Below, piece by piece: positions 1 to 8,485 of a DNA stretch of 21,069 nt; position 1 is the stretch's first letter, and each line of letters starts with the position of its first letter. A program made the position numbers and the translations under genes. Under the pieces are notes generated by a model that made no database searches, was not told the DNA's origin, and saw only the letters and a list, made by a program, of their open reading frames with translations. Origin of the DNA: Candidatus Margulisiibacteriota bacterium (GTDB taxonomy: Bacteria > Margulisbacteria > WOR-1 > O2-12-FULL-45-9); NCBI GenBank assembly GCA_030018645.1, contig JASEHX010000012.1:1-21069 (forward strand). The letters are read 5' to 3'.

Positions 1-11
1 CATTTTTTATC

Positions 12-40
12 TTGACGAGCGCAAGTTTTTTAGATAAACT
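12..40 (+). promoter_or_regulatory. Candidate promoter of the flagellar operon
   Basis: TTGACG at 12-17 and TAAACT at 35-40 are separated by exactly 17 bases, which fits a housekeeping sigma factor. The -35 matches the consensus at 5 of 6 positions and the -10 at 4 of 6. Transcription would begin near 47, leaving a leader with the GGGGG ribosome site of fliK. It may lie inside the end of an upstream gene, so it could be an internal promoter or chance. Confidence 0.35.
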
Positions 41-64
41 ATCGACTAATAAATAGGGGGAAGA

Positions 65-796
65 GTGGCAATAGAAATTTCCCAAGCCCTGGCGCCTGAT
101 ATTGGCCTGTTTTCGGATACTCATACCCAAAATCAGCCCTCCTCTTCTTCTTTCCAGTACTGTCTTGACGAAGAACAAAAAAAACTTGCTCTTCTTTTCT
201 TCCCTTTCGGATCATTTGATTTCAGCACCTGGTTCTCTTATCCGGCATTTTCCGGCGGCAGTAGTGCTGGTAAGTTCAATGAAGGCATTCAAATACCGGA
301 GGCAGAATTAAATTACTCAGAATCGGCCGCCGCAGCGCAAAACAAAACTCCTTCCTCTTTTTCTGAACAATTAACCGGCGCCGCCTTTTCAGCAAGCCCG
401 CAAAAGATCATAGAAAATATATTATTAAAGAATGGCTGGTTTACGCCCAATATTGAGGCATTGCCTTTATTCCTGCAGTCGTCGATGAACAAGCAATTCC
501 TAGCTAAAATGGATTTGCAATCTTTGGTTGACGAAATATTAACCCAAGTAAAGCTAGTGAAAGGAAAAGGCAGAGTTGAATTGAGCATTGGGTTAAAACC
601 AGAATCCCTGGGAGAAATCCTATTGACCTTGACCGCAACTTCAGGCATGATATCTATTCAAATAGAGTCGAACGATAAAACACGAAAAATCCTGGAAGAT
701 AGTTTGGCCGATTTAAAGGCGGCCTTAAAAAAAGCTAATGTAAATTTGGCGGAAATTACCGTTTCTGCCGTAAAGGAGGCAAAAAAAGATGCTTGA
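65..796 (+). CDS. fliK: Flagellar hook-length control protein FliK, short form
   Basis: FliK is a secreted ruler that measures hook length and then makes FlhB switch export from hook to filament substrates. Residues about 155-236 form the family's C-terminal domain: a basic, glycine-spaced beta segment with VELSIGLKPESLGEI, then an amphipathic helix (DSLADLKAALKKANVNL). The first 110 residues are Ser/Gln/Ala-rich and disordered-looking, as usual for the ruler part. At 243 residues it is short, since most FliK proteins exceed 350, so the ruler region is reduced. The start is GTG at 65, preceded by GGGGG at 56-60. The last 8 bases overlap the next gene. Its partner FlhB lies further along the same operon. 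Confidence 0.8.
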   Translation: MAIEISQALAPDIGLFSDTHTQNQPSSSSFQYCLDEEQKKLALLFFPFGSFDFSTWFSYPAFSGGSSAGKFNEGIQIPEAELNYSESAAAAQNKTPSSFSEQLTGAAFSASPQKIIENILLKNGWFTPNIEALPLFLQSSMNKQFLAKMDLQSLVDEILTQVKLVKGKGRVELSIGLKPESLGEILLTLTATSGMISIQIESNDKTRKILEDSLADLKAALKKANVNLAEITVSAVKEAKKDA

Positions 797-1604
797 TATA
801 ATGAACAACGCCAAGAATGCCATTGAAGCCTACAACCAGGCACTGGAAGCCCATTCGGCCAATATCGCCAACATGAGTGTTACCGGCTATAAAAGCGTGG
901 AAGTTTCTTTCCAGTCAATTTATGAAAAACTCATTAACGCCGGAACAGCCGCCAGCGGCAATATGGGCGGGACCAATCCTATGCAATTCGGCCAAGGGAT
1001 GTCGGTGTCCGCAACCACCGTTAACTTTTCGCAGGGCGATTTTACCGAGGGCAGTTCTTCCGACCTAGGCATTAATGGGCAGGGACTTTTTATTGTTTCA
1101 GCCGACGGCGGAACAACTTACCAATACACCCGCGCCGGTAATTTTGAAATTGATTCTCTCGGTAATTTAACCTCAAACGGGTTCCAGGTCTATGGACTTG
1201 ACTCTTCCGGAAATTTGACCGCTATTTCCAACCTCCCCTCCGGCACAAAAACTGATTACAATTGGCTGGAGGACGGCACTTTGGAATACAGTTCTGACAG
1301 CGGAACAACTTATACCGGTACCGGCTACCGTATCGCTTTAACTTACTTTTCCAATCCTGGCGGACTAGCTCAAACCCAAGGGACTTGTTTTGCCGCTACC
1401 AGCGCTTCCGGCGTTGCCGCAGATCCTTCCGCCCCCGGCGGAGCTGTGGGAACTATCAAACCCGGCTATGTAGAAAATTCCAATGTTTTCTACCTGGGTG
1501 AAACCATTGATGCCCAGGAAATTCAGCGCGCCATGAGCGGCAACTTGACCATTCTCACCATGGCATCTGATATGATCTCAACTTTTATCAGTAAAATTTC
1601 ATAG
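789..1604 (+). CDS. Flagellar hook/basal-body rod family protein (FlgE/F/G type)
   Basis: This is an axial flagellar protein of 271 residues. The N-terminus has the family helix and signature (NQALEAHSANIANMSVTGYK). Next come a GGTNPMQFGQG segment typical of FlgE, the core FlgE/F/G beta domain (about 93-150, with INGQGLFIV and YTRAGNF), and the C-terminal helix (AQEIQRAMSGNLTILTMASDMI). Its position after fliK and the GGTNPMQ motif favour FlgE. Its length is nearer FlgF/FlgG, because typical FlgE exceeds 400 residues, so the outer hook domain appears to be missing. No flgD lies between it and fliK, where that scaffold gene usually sits. The start at 789 has AAAGGAGG at 772-779 and overlaps fliK by 8 bases. 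Confidence 0.75.
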   Translation: MLDIMNNAKNAIEAYNQALEAHSANIANMSVTGYKSVEVSFQSIYEKLINAGTAASGNMGGTNPMQFGQGMSVSATTVNFSQGDFTEGSSSDLGINGQGLFIVSADGGTTYQYTRAGNFEIDSLGNLTSNGFQVYGLDSSGNLTAISNLPSGTKTDYNWLEDGTLEYSSDSGTTYTGTGYRIALTYFSNPGGLAQTQGTCFAATSASGVAADPSAPGGAVGTIKPGYVENSNVFYLGETIDAQEIQRAMSGNLTILTMASDMISTFISKIS

Positions 1605-1620
1605 CACATAATCAATAATT

Positions 1621-2880
1621 ATGGATCGACAAACGGTTAAACCTGAAATTGCGGCGCAAAGGAGGATGATCAAGCTCCCTCCCGCTATCGGGGATTGGAC
1701 CCAATACAAACCGCTTAAAATCCTGGTTAAAAAAGTTAAAAGCGGCCTTTATGGCTTTGACCGCCTTTCAGACAGCGAGTTAGACCTGGTCTTGCGCATC
1801 CATTACCGCTATATCCAGGCCTTATTAACCCGCTTCAAAATTGACTTGAAAATGGGCGTTGAGTTATGCAGTTTGCAGGTTGAACAAACCACTTATTTGA
1901 ATTTTTTGCGGGGCGTTGCTGGACCGACCGTGCAGGCCAAAATCAATATTCCGGACCTTCACGATCCGGTTTTTTGCTTCCTCCACCTTTCCCTAGCCAA
2001 CACCATTATCAATTTTTCTTTGGGAAGCTATGACTTGGAACCTCTGTCCCGCACGCTGACCGATGCGGAAAACATTGTTTTAACAGCCGCCATGGACAAT
2101 TCGCTTCCTGATTATTCTGACGCATTTGATAACATTTTTAGCAAGCCCGAATTCAATATCCTCGGTTCGCCGGATATAATGATTGACCCGTCCATCAATA
2201 CTTCGGCTACTTTTGTTTGCTTCAGCGCCGAAGTCAATCTAAGCGAGAACTCATTCGGCAGGATTTATTTTGCTTATCTTGGCAGTACCTTAAGAAGCTT
2301 CCTGGCTAAATACAAAGAAGCGATCAACCAAAAGCCCTTGGATTTTTCCCTGCTTTCTCCTTCCCTGCTTTCCAAAATCATGATCCCAATCAAAGCATCT
2401 CTCGGCAATGCCACTTTGACATCCAGTGAAATTGAACAAATTGAGGAAGGCGATGTGGTAACCCTTGATGCTACGATTGATTCTCCGGTAGCGTTAGACG
2501 CGGGCAGTGTCTTAAAACTATTTTGCCAGCCGGGCGTTAAAAGTAAAAAAGCGGCTATCCGCATTACCGCCATCCGAGAATCGGAAGAAGCCAAAATTGC
2601 TCCTCCAAGCTTAGTAAAAGAAGAAACTCCAACACCAGCTAAGCCAGCACCATCCCATCTTCCCCCTTCACCCCCACCCCCTCCCTCTCCCTCACCTGCC
2701 CCCAAAGAAGAAATACCTGCGGACGAAGAAGACCTGAAAGACGATCTTTTAGATGAGGAGCTTAGCGACGAAGAATTTACCGACGAGGACTTCGCTGACG
2801 AAGATTTCGCCGATGACGAACTGCTTGACGAAAACCTGGAAGCAGAAGAAAATATTGAGGAGGAAAAACATGGAAGTTAA
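1621..2880 (+). CDS. fliM: Flagellar motor switch protein FliM with proline-rich, acidic C-terminal tail
   Basis: FliM is a C-ring protein that links FliG to FliN and normally receives CheY-P. Residues about 40-235 match the FliM middle domain (YGFDRLSDSELDLVLRIHY, VEQTTYLNFLRGV, TLTDAEN). Residues about 255-318 are the SpoA domain. Two family features are absent: the N-terminal CheY-binding helix (LSQxEIDALL type) and the GGXG loop, which here reads SLGSYD. After the SpoA domain comes a tail of about 100 residues: Pro/Ser-rich at 338-361, then strongly acidic at 363-415 with loose five-residue repeats (TDEDF, ADEDF, ADDEL). No Shine-Dalgarno site precedes ATG 1621. fliN begins inside its last codons, and the tail coding supplies fliN's ribosome site. 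Confidence 0.85.
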   Translation: MDRQTVKPEIAAQRRMIKLPPAIGDWTQYKPLKILVKKVKSGLYGFDRLSDSELDLVLRIHYRYIQALLTRFKIDLKMGVELCSLQVEQTTYLNFLRGVAGPTVQAKINIPDLHDPVFCFLHLSLANTIINFSLGSYDLEPLSRTLTDAENIVLTAAMDNSLPDYSDAFDNIFSKPEFNILGSPDIMIDPSINTSATFVCFSAEVNLSENSFGRIYFAYLGSTLRSFLAKYKEAINQKPLDFSLLSPSLLSKIMIPIKASLGNATLTSSEIEQIEEGDVVTLDATIDSPVALDAGSVLKLFCQPGVKSKKAAIRITAIRESEEAKIAPPSLVKEETPTPAKPAPSHLPPSPPPPPSPSPAPKEEIPADEEDLKDDLLDEELSDEEFTDEDFADEDFADDELLDENLEAEENIEEEKHGS

Positions 2881-3160
2881 AAACGTAAAATTCCCGGAGT
2901 TTGGCGAAGAAGAAAAAGGCGAAAAAGTAGAGCAAAGGTCGCTTAAAGATATTCCGGTCCAGGCCAGGGTGGAGCTTGGACAGGCCGAGATGTCATTAAA
3001 AGAAATTTTAGACCTGTCCGAAGGATCGATTATCGAATTAAACCGGCTGGCAGGCGAACCGCTGGACCTAAAAGTTGGCGGCCAATTAATTGCCCAGGGT
3101 GAAGTAGTTGCTATTGATGATTATTACGGCCTGCGCATCACCAATGTGGTAATGAAATGA
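2870..3160 (+). CDS. fliN: Flagellar motor switch protein FliN
   Basis: FliN forms the base of the C-ring and docks export cargo and the ATPase complex. The protein is 96 residues. Residues about 25-95 are a SpoA domain with the usual order: IPVQARVELGQ, LKEILDLSEGSIIEL, the AGEPLDL turn, LIAQGEVVAID and YGLRITNV. I chose ATG 2870 because GAGGAGG at 2857-2863 precedes it by 6 bases. A longer in-frame start at 2753 would translate the acidic tail of fliM in the wrong frame. It overlaps fliM by 11 bases and fliO by an ATGA, so translation is probably coupled across all three. Confidence 0.9.
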   Translation: MEVKNVKFPEFGEEEKGEKVEQRSLKDIPVQARVELGQAEMSLKEILDLSEGSIIELNRLAGEPLDLKVGGQLIAQGEVVAIDDYYGLRITNVVMK

Positions 3161-3459
3161 CCGCAGAGGCGCTTTCTTTCCAATCGACTCCCATTGTAAC
3201 CTTTGGTTATATCATGCAGGTAATCGTTTCCCTCCTGGTGGTGCTGGGATTTATTTGGCTGGCGGCAAAATACTTATTGCCCAAACTTAAGGTCTCTGAC
3301 AGCGGGAAACTCATAAAAATTTTAGACCGTGCTTACCTCGAACCGCAGGTCACAGCTTACCTCTTGCGGGTTGGCGGGAAAGCTTGGCTGGTAGGCACCA
3401 GCAACAAAAATATCGCCTTAATTGATAAAATAGACCTGAAAGAAGCCGTTAATGAATAG
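3157..3459 (+). CDS. fliO: Flagellar biosynthesis protein FliO
   Basis: FliO is a small membrane protein that assists assembly of the FliP ring. The call rests on position (between fliN and fliP), length (100 residues) and architecture: a short N-terminus, one membrane segment at about 14-37 (YIMQVIVSLLVVLGFIWLAA), then a small basic cytoplasmic domain containing LDRAYLEPQVTAYLLRVGGK and WLVG, which fits the FliO pattern. Sequence conservation in this family is low. It starts with an ATGA overlap on fliN and has no ribosome site of its own, and its stop overlaps the fliP start by 8 bases. Confidence 0.8.
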   Translation: MTAEALSFQSTPIVTFGYIMQVIVSLLVVLGFIWLAAKYLLPKLKVSDSGKLIKILDRAYLEPQVTAYLLRVGGKAWLVGTSNKNIALIDKIDLKEAVNE

Positions 3460-4195
3460 GAAACGCCGGCTATTTTTATTTTTTACTTTGCTTCTATCAT
3501 CCTATGCTTTTGCGGCGCGGCCGGTGGTCAATGCTAACATTGATGTAAGAAGCTTGCTTTCTTCCCCTCAATTTAGCAGCAGCATTAACCTGATCATTTC
3601 TCTCGCCCTAATTTCCCTTATCCCCTTCTTTCTGATCTCGGTCACTTCTTTCCTGCGCATTATTATTGTTTTTGCCTTTGTTAGGACGGCCATCGGGACC
3701 CAGCAAGTTCCGCCCAATTCGGTACTTATTGGATTGGCTATGTTCATGACGGTTTTCATCATGGCGCCGGTATGGCAGGATATCAATAAGAATGCCCTGG
3801 CTCCTTACAATGAAGGGAAAATTTCCCAGGCAAAAGCCCTGGAAATCGGGGCCAAGCCCCTGCAAAAGTTCATGATCCGGCAAACCCGCGAGAAGGATTT
3901 GGCGCTCTTCGTCCAGTTTGCCAAAATCAAACCGCCCAAAACCGTTGACGAGGTCCCCATGTATGTCCTCATCCCGTCATTTATGATTTCGGAGCTTAAA
4001 ACTTCCTTCCAAATCGGCTTTTTGCTCTTTATTCCCTTCATCATGATCGATCTGACGGTAGCTAACATTCTCCTATCGCTCGGCATGTTTATGCTGTCAC
4101 CCGTAATGGTGTCTTTGCCGTTTAAAATCTTGTTATTCGTACTGGTTGACGGTTGGAACTTGATCACGCGCGGTTTATTAATGAGTTTCAGGTAA
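3452..4195 (+). CDS. fliP: Flagellar export gate protein FliP
   Basis: FliP is the main subunit of the FliPQR export gate in the basal-body membrane. The protein is 247 residues. It has a cleavable signal peptide (basic MNRKRR, then a hydrophobic stretch ending SYAFAA, about residues 1-22), as known for this family. The near-invariant core FLRIIIVFAFVRTAIGTQQ is followed by PPNSVLIGLAMFMTVFIMAPVW. Later come LIPSFMISELKTSFQIGFLLFIPF and the C-terminal SLGMFMLSPVMVSLPFK. All expected membrane segments are present. It starts inside the end of fliO, so translation is probably coupled. Confidence 0.97.
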   Translation: MNRKRRLFLFFTLLLSSYAFAARPVVNANIDVRSLLSSPQFSSSINLIISLALISLIPFFLISVTSFLRIIIVFAFVRTAIGTQQVPPNSVLIGLAMFMTVFIMAPVWQDINKNALAPYNEGKISQAKALEIGAKPLQKFMIRQTREKDLALFVQFAKIKPPKTVDEVPMYVLIPSFMISELKTSFQIGFLLFIPFIMIDLTVANILLSLGMFMLSPVMVSLPFKILLFVLVDGWNLITRGLLMSFR

Positions 4196-4202
4196 TAAAT
4201 CT

Positions 4203-4472
4203 ATGAACCAAGATTTTTCGGTGCAGGTAATGCACCAGGCTATCATTACCACCCTGATGTTATCCTTGCCCACCGTCGGCGTAGGTTTGATCGTGGGTTT
4301 TATTATTAGTTTGTTCCAAGCAGTAACCCAAATCCAAGAGCAAACTTTGACTTTTGTCCCCAAAGTTGTCGCCGTGTTTCTGGTATTAGCGTTTACCTTT
4401 CCTTGGATGTCTTCTATCCTCATTAGTTTCACTACCACCCTTTGGAACACTATCCCCAATATGGTCAGGTAA
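4203..4472 (+). CDS. fliQ: Flagellar export gate protein FliQ
   Basis: FliQ is a small two-helix subunit that packs around FliP and FliR in the export gate. The protein is 89 residues, the family's normal length. It has two membrane segments at about 16-38 and 55-78, separated by the conserved QAVTQIQEQTLTFVPK stretch. Seven bases separate it from the fliP stop, and no good Shine-Dalgarno sequence is present. Confidence 0.95.
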   Translation: MNQDFSVQVMHQAIITTLMLSLPTVGVGLIVGFIISLFQAVTQIQEQTLTFVPKVVAVFLVLAFTFPWMSSILISFTTTLWNTIPNMVR

Positions 4473-4477
4473 TTATT

Positions 4478-5251
4478 GTGATCAGTACCGCACAACTTAC
4501 CGTTTTTTTATTGATCCTGGCTAGGATCAGCGGGGTTTTTATCCAGGCACCCGTTTTTAGCTCGCGCAATGTCCCTTTTTATATTAAAACAGCCATTGCC
4601 GTTTGGCTTTCTCTAATCCTTTGGTTTGTGGTGCCTATTTCGCCGCTGCTGCCGACCGGCGTAGTGTCCCTGATTTTTGCACTGACGTTTGAGACAGCTT
4701 TTGGTTTCCTTATCGGATTTGTCTGCAGTATCATCTTTTTAGCCATCCAATCGGCGGGGGAAATTATGGACCTGCAAATGGGGCTTTCGGTGGCCAGCGC
4801 GCTTGACCCGGTTTTCGGGTCCGTCATTTCTATCATCGGGAGAATGACCTTTATGCTCGCTTTAATTATCTTTATCAATGCCAACGGCCACCATCTTATC
4901 CTCTCGGCCTTCTATGAAAGTTTTTCCATCCTGCCGGCCGGGACAGTGGCCAATTTTACTTCTTCAAAGTTAGCCATGCAGTTAATTAATCTCGGAGCAT
5001 CGTTTTGGGCTACCGCCATTATTCTTTCCGCTCCAATTGTCCTCCTTATTTTCTTGTCCGATTTTGCTTTTGGGATTGTCTCGCGTGTTGCCCCCCAAGT
5101 AAATGTTTTCATGCTCGGGTTCCAAGTAAAGCCCATGTTGGGACTGCTGGGTATTTCTCTTTGCCTGCCTTTTATCGCCAGTTATATTGACAAAATGATA
5201 GAATTAATCATGGGACAAGTACTTTTGCTGTCAAAGATCCTGGTTGGATAA
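4478..5251 (+). CDS. fliR: Flagellar export gate protein FliR
   Basis: FliR is the single-copy subunit that closes the FliP5-FliR gate. The protein is about 257 residues with several membrane helices. Family motifs include LARISGVFIQAPVFSSRNVPFYIKTAIAV near the N-terminus, GEIMDLQMGLSVASALDP in the middle and VNVFMLGFQVKPMLGL near the C-terminus. I prefer GTG 4478, six bases after the fliQ stop, because it places the family start (a short polar leader and then LTVFLLILARISG) correctly. An in-frame ATG at 4442 would overlap fliQ by 31 bases and add residues the family lacks. The ribosome site is weak (AGG at 4467-4469). Confidence 0.9.
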   Translation: MISTAQLTVFLLILARISGVFIQAPVFSSRNVPFYIKTAIAVWLSLILWFVVPISPLLPTGVVSLIFALTFETAFGFLIGFVCSIIFLAIQSAGEIMDLQMGLSVASALDPVFGSVISIIGRMTFMLALIIFINANGHHLILSAFYESFSILPAGTVANFTSSKLAMQLINLGASFWATAIILSAPIVLLIFLSDFAFGIVSRVAPQVNVFMLGFQVKPMLGLLGISLCLPFIASYIDKMIELIMGQVLLLSKILVG

Positions 5252-5270
5252 TTTAGGAGAAAAATAGAAC

Positions 5271-6374
5271 ATGGCAGAAGGCGGCGGAGATAAAAGCGAA
5301 GAACCTACCCCGCATCGCCTGCGGGAAGCCCGGGAAAAAGGACAAGTTGCCAAAAGCCGGGAAATTACGGTAGCCGTTGTCCTTTTGGTTTCGTACTATG
5401 CTTTTCGCTATCTCGGCGAATTCATGTGGATAAACTTGGTCCAGTCCGCCCAAGCCCTTTTTGGCCTTATCCCAGAAGCAAAACATTTTGACTTGGCTTT
5501 GGCCAGTTATTCACTCCTCCTTGCCCTGCGCGGGATGGCTTTTGTAATCGGCCCAATCATGGGCGTAGTTTTTCTAGCTACATTTATTGCTGAAGCCCTG
5601 CAATCCGGCTTCGTTTTTTCTGGTGAGCCGTTATCTCCCAAACTGGAAAAGCTCAACCCCATTGAAGGGTTTAAAAAAATGTTTTCCATGCAGGGATTGG
5701 TTGAACTTATCAAGTCCCTGCTAAAGATTGTCATTGTCTTTTATATTGCCTGGTACGCTGCTAAAGACGATTTTCCTTATATTATCGCCTTGATTGAATC
5801 GCAGCCCTGGGATGCTTTAGCTTTGGGCGGAACAATTGCTTTTAACATTGCCGTTCGGGTCGGCTATTTCTATATTGCCGTCGCTATCCTTGATTACCTT
5901 TACCGCCGCTGGGAATACATGCGCAACCTGCGTATGACCCGCCAGGAAGTAAAGGAAGAATATAAGCGCCTGGAAGGAGATCCGCTGGTAAAACAAAGGA
6001 TGCGCGACCTCCAGCGCCAGGCCGCCTACCAAAGGATGATGGGCGCTGTTCCCCAAGCTGATGTTGTTGTCACTAACCCCATCCATATTGCTGTCGCCTT
6101 GAAATATGAACCCCATAAGATGCGCGCCCCCAAAGTCCTGGCCAAAGGCGAGAGAAAAGTAGCCGAAGAAATTGTGCGGATCGCTGAAAGGCATGAGATT
6201 ACTACCGTCCAGAACGAACCGCTGGCTCGATCAATTTACCGCACCACCCGCTTAAACCAAGAAGTTCCTTCCGAGCTTTACCAGGCAATAGCTGAAGTCC
6301 TCGCCTTTGTCTATAAAATCAAACGCGACCGGGCCGAAAGAAAAAAAGCGTCTATTGCACTGTCCCGACGCTGA
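5271..6374 (+). CDS. flhB: Flagellar export switch protein FlhB
   Basis: FlhB controls export specificity and is switched by FliK. The protein is 367 residues. The hydrophilic N-terminus (DKSEEPTPHRLREAREKGQVAKSRE) is diagnostic. Four membrane segments span about 35-205, followed by the linker EVKEEYKRLEGDPLVKQRMR and the cytoplasmic domain. The autocleavage site is at residues 269-272 and reads NPIH instead of the usual NPTH. The cleaved Asn-Pro pair is kept, so self-processing remains plausible. AGGAG at 5255-5259 precedes ATG 5271. A 19-base gap separates it from fliR and a 20-base gap from flhA. Confidence 0.96.
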   Translation: MAEGGGDKSEEPTPHRLREAREKGQVAKSREITVAVVLLVSYYAFRYLGEFMWINLVQSAQALFGLIPEAKHFDLALASYSLLLALRGMAFVIGPIMGVVFLATFIAEALQSGFVFSGEPLSPKLEKLNPIEGFKKMFSMQGLVELIKSLLKIVIVFYIAWYAAKDDFPYIIALIESQPWDALALGGTIAFNIAVRVGYFYIAVAILDYLYRRWEYMRNLRMTRQEVKEEYKRLEGDPLVKQRMRDLQRQAAYQRMMGAVPQADVVVTNPIHIAVALKYEPHKMRAPKVLAKGERKVAEEIVRIAERHEITTVQNEPLARSIYRTTRLNQEVPSELYQAIAEVLAFVYKIKRDRAERKKASIALSRR

Positions 6375-6394
6375 CGGTATAATTGGCATAATTT

Positions 6395-8479
6395 ATGGCC
6401 GCACCTGCTCTGGATATGAAGGGCTTAAAAAGCCTGTTCTCGGTTAGCGATTTTTTAGTTGCTTTGCTTTTAGTTGTGATCATCGCCTTGATGATCGTCC
6501 CCCTGCCGCCGTTCATCCTTGATATCTTGCTGATCATGAACATTGCTTTTTCCCTGCTTATCCTGCTGGTGGCAATGTACCTTAAAGAGCCGCTTGAATT
6601 TGCCGCTTTCCCGTCGATTCTCTTGGTCATTACCGTCCTGCGCTTGGCACTCAATATTGCCGCTTCCCGTTTAATTTTGGTGGCGGCCTATGCGGGTGAA
6701 CTGGTCAATGCCTTCGGTACTTTTGTCGTCGGTGGCAATTACATTGTCGGAGCGATCATTTTTATCATCATCACCATCGTGAACTTTATCGTAATTACCA
6801 AAGGATCAGAAAGAGTGGCCGAAGTCGCCGCCCGCTTTACCTTAGATGCTATGCCCGGCAAACAAATGTCTATCGATGCTGACCTGAACGCAGGTTTGAT
6901 TGACGCTACTGAAGCCCGCGCCCGGCGGCGGAAAATTGAGCGCGAAGCCACCTTTTTCGGCTCCATGGACGGCGCCAACAAGTTTGTCCGCGGCGATTCT
7001 ATTGCCGGCATCATCATTGTATTGGTCAATATCATTGGCGGCATCTTAGTCGGCTGGCTGCAATTGGGAATGAGCGTCATGGAGGCCCTAACGGTTTATG
7101 CCTTACTAACCATTGGCGCCGGTCTAATCGGGCAAATCACATCATTATTGGTTTCTATCGCCACCGGCCTAGTTATCACCAAATCTGCTTCGGAAATGAG
7201 CTTGGGCACCGATGTTGCCGCCCAAGTTTTTGCCCAGCCGCGCGCTTTCGCTTTTGTCAGCATTATTTTAGGTATTTTTGCTTTCATTCCCGGGATGCCC
7301 GTTATCCCATTTCTCTCCATTGCCTTCCTCTGCGGGACAATCGCCTTGACGCTAATGCGCACACAGGCCGGGTTGAAAGAAGCGCAGGTCATGACCGAAG
7401 AAGTATCGGCCAAAGATGTATTGAAAAAACCGGAAAGCATTTTAGGGACACTGGGGCTCGATCCGCTTTCGCTGAAAGCCGGCCGGAATTTAATTCCTTT
7501 GATCGACCCGGGACAAAAAGGGCCGCTGCTCGAGCGCATCACTTTGATCCGCTATAATATCGGACAAGAATTGGGGTTTGTCATTCCCGGCGTGCGGGTA
7601 ATGGACGATTTAAGCTTGCCGCCCGACCAATATGAAGTGGAGATCCGGGGGACGCGCGTTTCCGTCGGCGAAATTAAAATTGGCCATCATATGGTTGAAT
7701 TGCCGCTGGCCCAGCTAAGGGCCAGGAAGTTGACCGGCACTGAAACCCGCCATCCTCTTACCAATGAACTGGTAACTTGGGTGCCGGATGACAATTTACC
7801 GCAATTGCAGAAATTGGGGATTGCCGCCAAACCGCCGGTAGATGTCATCTCGGAACATTTTACGGAAATTATTAAACGCTATGCCGATGAAATCATGACC
7901 CGGCAAAATGTGCAGTCGTTAATTGAGCTGGTAAAAAATACCAATGCCGCCATTGTCCGTGAATTGATCCCTGATCTTCTATCCCTTGGCCAGGTGCATA
8001 AGGTGCTGCAACTATTGGTTAGGGAACGGGTTTCTATCCGTGACCTTTCGACCATCCTTGAAAAATTGGCCGACTATGCCCATTTATCCCGCGACATTAA
8101 TATCTTGGCAGAGTATGTCCGCCAGTCGCTGGCGCGCCAAATTTGCGAACAATATATTGACAAAGAAAATGTCATTACTGTCGTGACGATTGACCCATCC
8201 CTGGAGGAAACCTTAACCGGAGCAATCCATCAATCTGAATACGGATCCTTCCTGGCGGTGGATCCTAATGTGGGCGAAAAGATACTGGTACAAATTTCCG
8301 GGCACATGAAAAATTTCCGGCGCCTGAAACTTAAGCCCGTAATCTTATGTTCGCCGCGCCTGCGGCCGCATTTCAAGCGCTTTATTGAACGCAGTTTTCC
8401 GGACGTTGCCGTTCTTTCGTATAATGAGATCGTCCCGCAAGTGAAGGTGCAAAGCATCGGCATGATTGCCGCTGAATAA
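6395..8479 (+). CDS. flhA: Flagellar export channel protein FlhA
   Basis: FlhA forms the nonameric export ring that couples proton flow to transport and docks chaperone-cargo complexes. The protein is 694 residues, the normal length. The N-terminal half (to about residue 330) holds the membrane helices and the FHIPEP-family core: RLALNIAASRLIL, then the cytoplasmic loop RFTLDAMPGKQMSIDADLNAG, then GSMDGANKFVRGDSIAG. Asp201 corresponds to the proton-coupling Asp208 of Salmonella. From about 335 to the end is the soluble docking domain. ATG 6395 has no clear ribosome site. A second ATG at 6416 (MKGLKSLF) is possible but no better supported. Confidence 0.97.
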   Translation: MAAPALDMKGLKSLFSVSDFLVALLLVVIIALMIVPLPPFILDILLIMNIAFSLLILLVAMYLKEPLEFAAFPSILLVITVLRLALNIAASRLILVAAYAGELVNAFGTFVVGGNYIVGAIIFIIITIVNFIVITKGSERVAEVAARFTLDAMPGKQMSIDADLNAGLIDATEARARRRKIEREATFFGSMDGANKFVRGDSIAGIIIVLVNIIGGILVGWLQLGMSVMEALTVYALLTIGAGLIGQITSLLVSIATGLVITKSASEMSLGTDVAAQVFAQPRAFAFVSIILGIFAFIPGMPVIPFLSIAFLCGTIALTLMRTQAGLKEAQVMTEEVSAKDVLKKPESILGTLGLDPLSLKAGRNLIPLIDPGQKGPLLERITLIRYNIGQELGFVIPGVRVMDDLSLPPDQYEVEIRGTRVSVGEIKIGHHMVELPLAQLRARKLTGTETRHPLTNELVTWVPDDNLPQLQKLGIAAKPPVDVISEHFTEIIKRYADEIMTRQNVQSLIELVKNTNAAIVRELIPDLLSLGQVHKVLQLLVRERVSIRDLSTILEKLADYAHLSRDINILAEYVRQSLARQICEQYIDKENVITVVTIDPSLEETLTGAIHQSEYGSFLAVDPNVGEKILVQISGHMKNFRRLKLKPVILCSPRLRPHFKRFIERSFPDVAVLSYNEIVPQVKVQSIGMIAAE

Positions 8480-8485
8480 TAGCCC

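Noticed and set aside
1..64. Possible tail of a gene upstream of fliK
   Set aside because: Two frames are open into the window edge (ending at 37 and 56), but the peptides are too short and featureless to choose either or name a product.
2274..2705. 143-codon Gly/Glu-rich open frame on the - strand
   Set aside because: It is the antisense of the proline-rich part of fliM. Its composition is fully explained by that, and it has no ribosome site.
2753..2869. Longer fliN starting at 2753
   Set aside because: It reads the acidic-tail coding of fliM in another frame. The strong ribosome site at 2857-2863 points to ATG 2870.
4442..4477. Upstream ATG for fliR inside fliQ
   Set aside because: It would overlap fliQ by 31 bases and add residues (MEHYPQYGQV) not seen in FliR. 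GTG 4478 gives the normal N-terminus.
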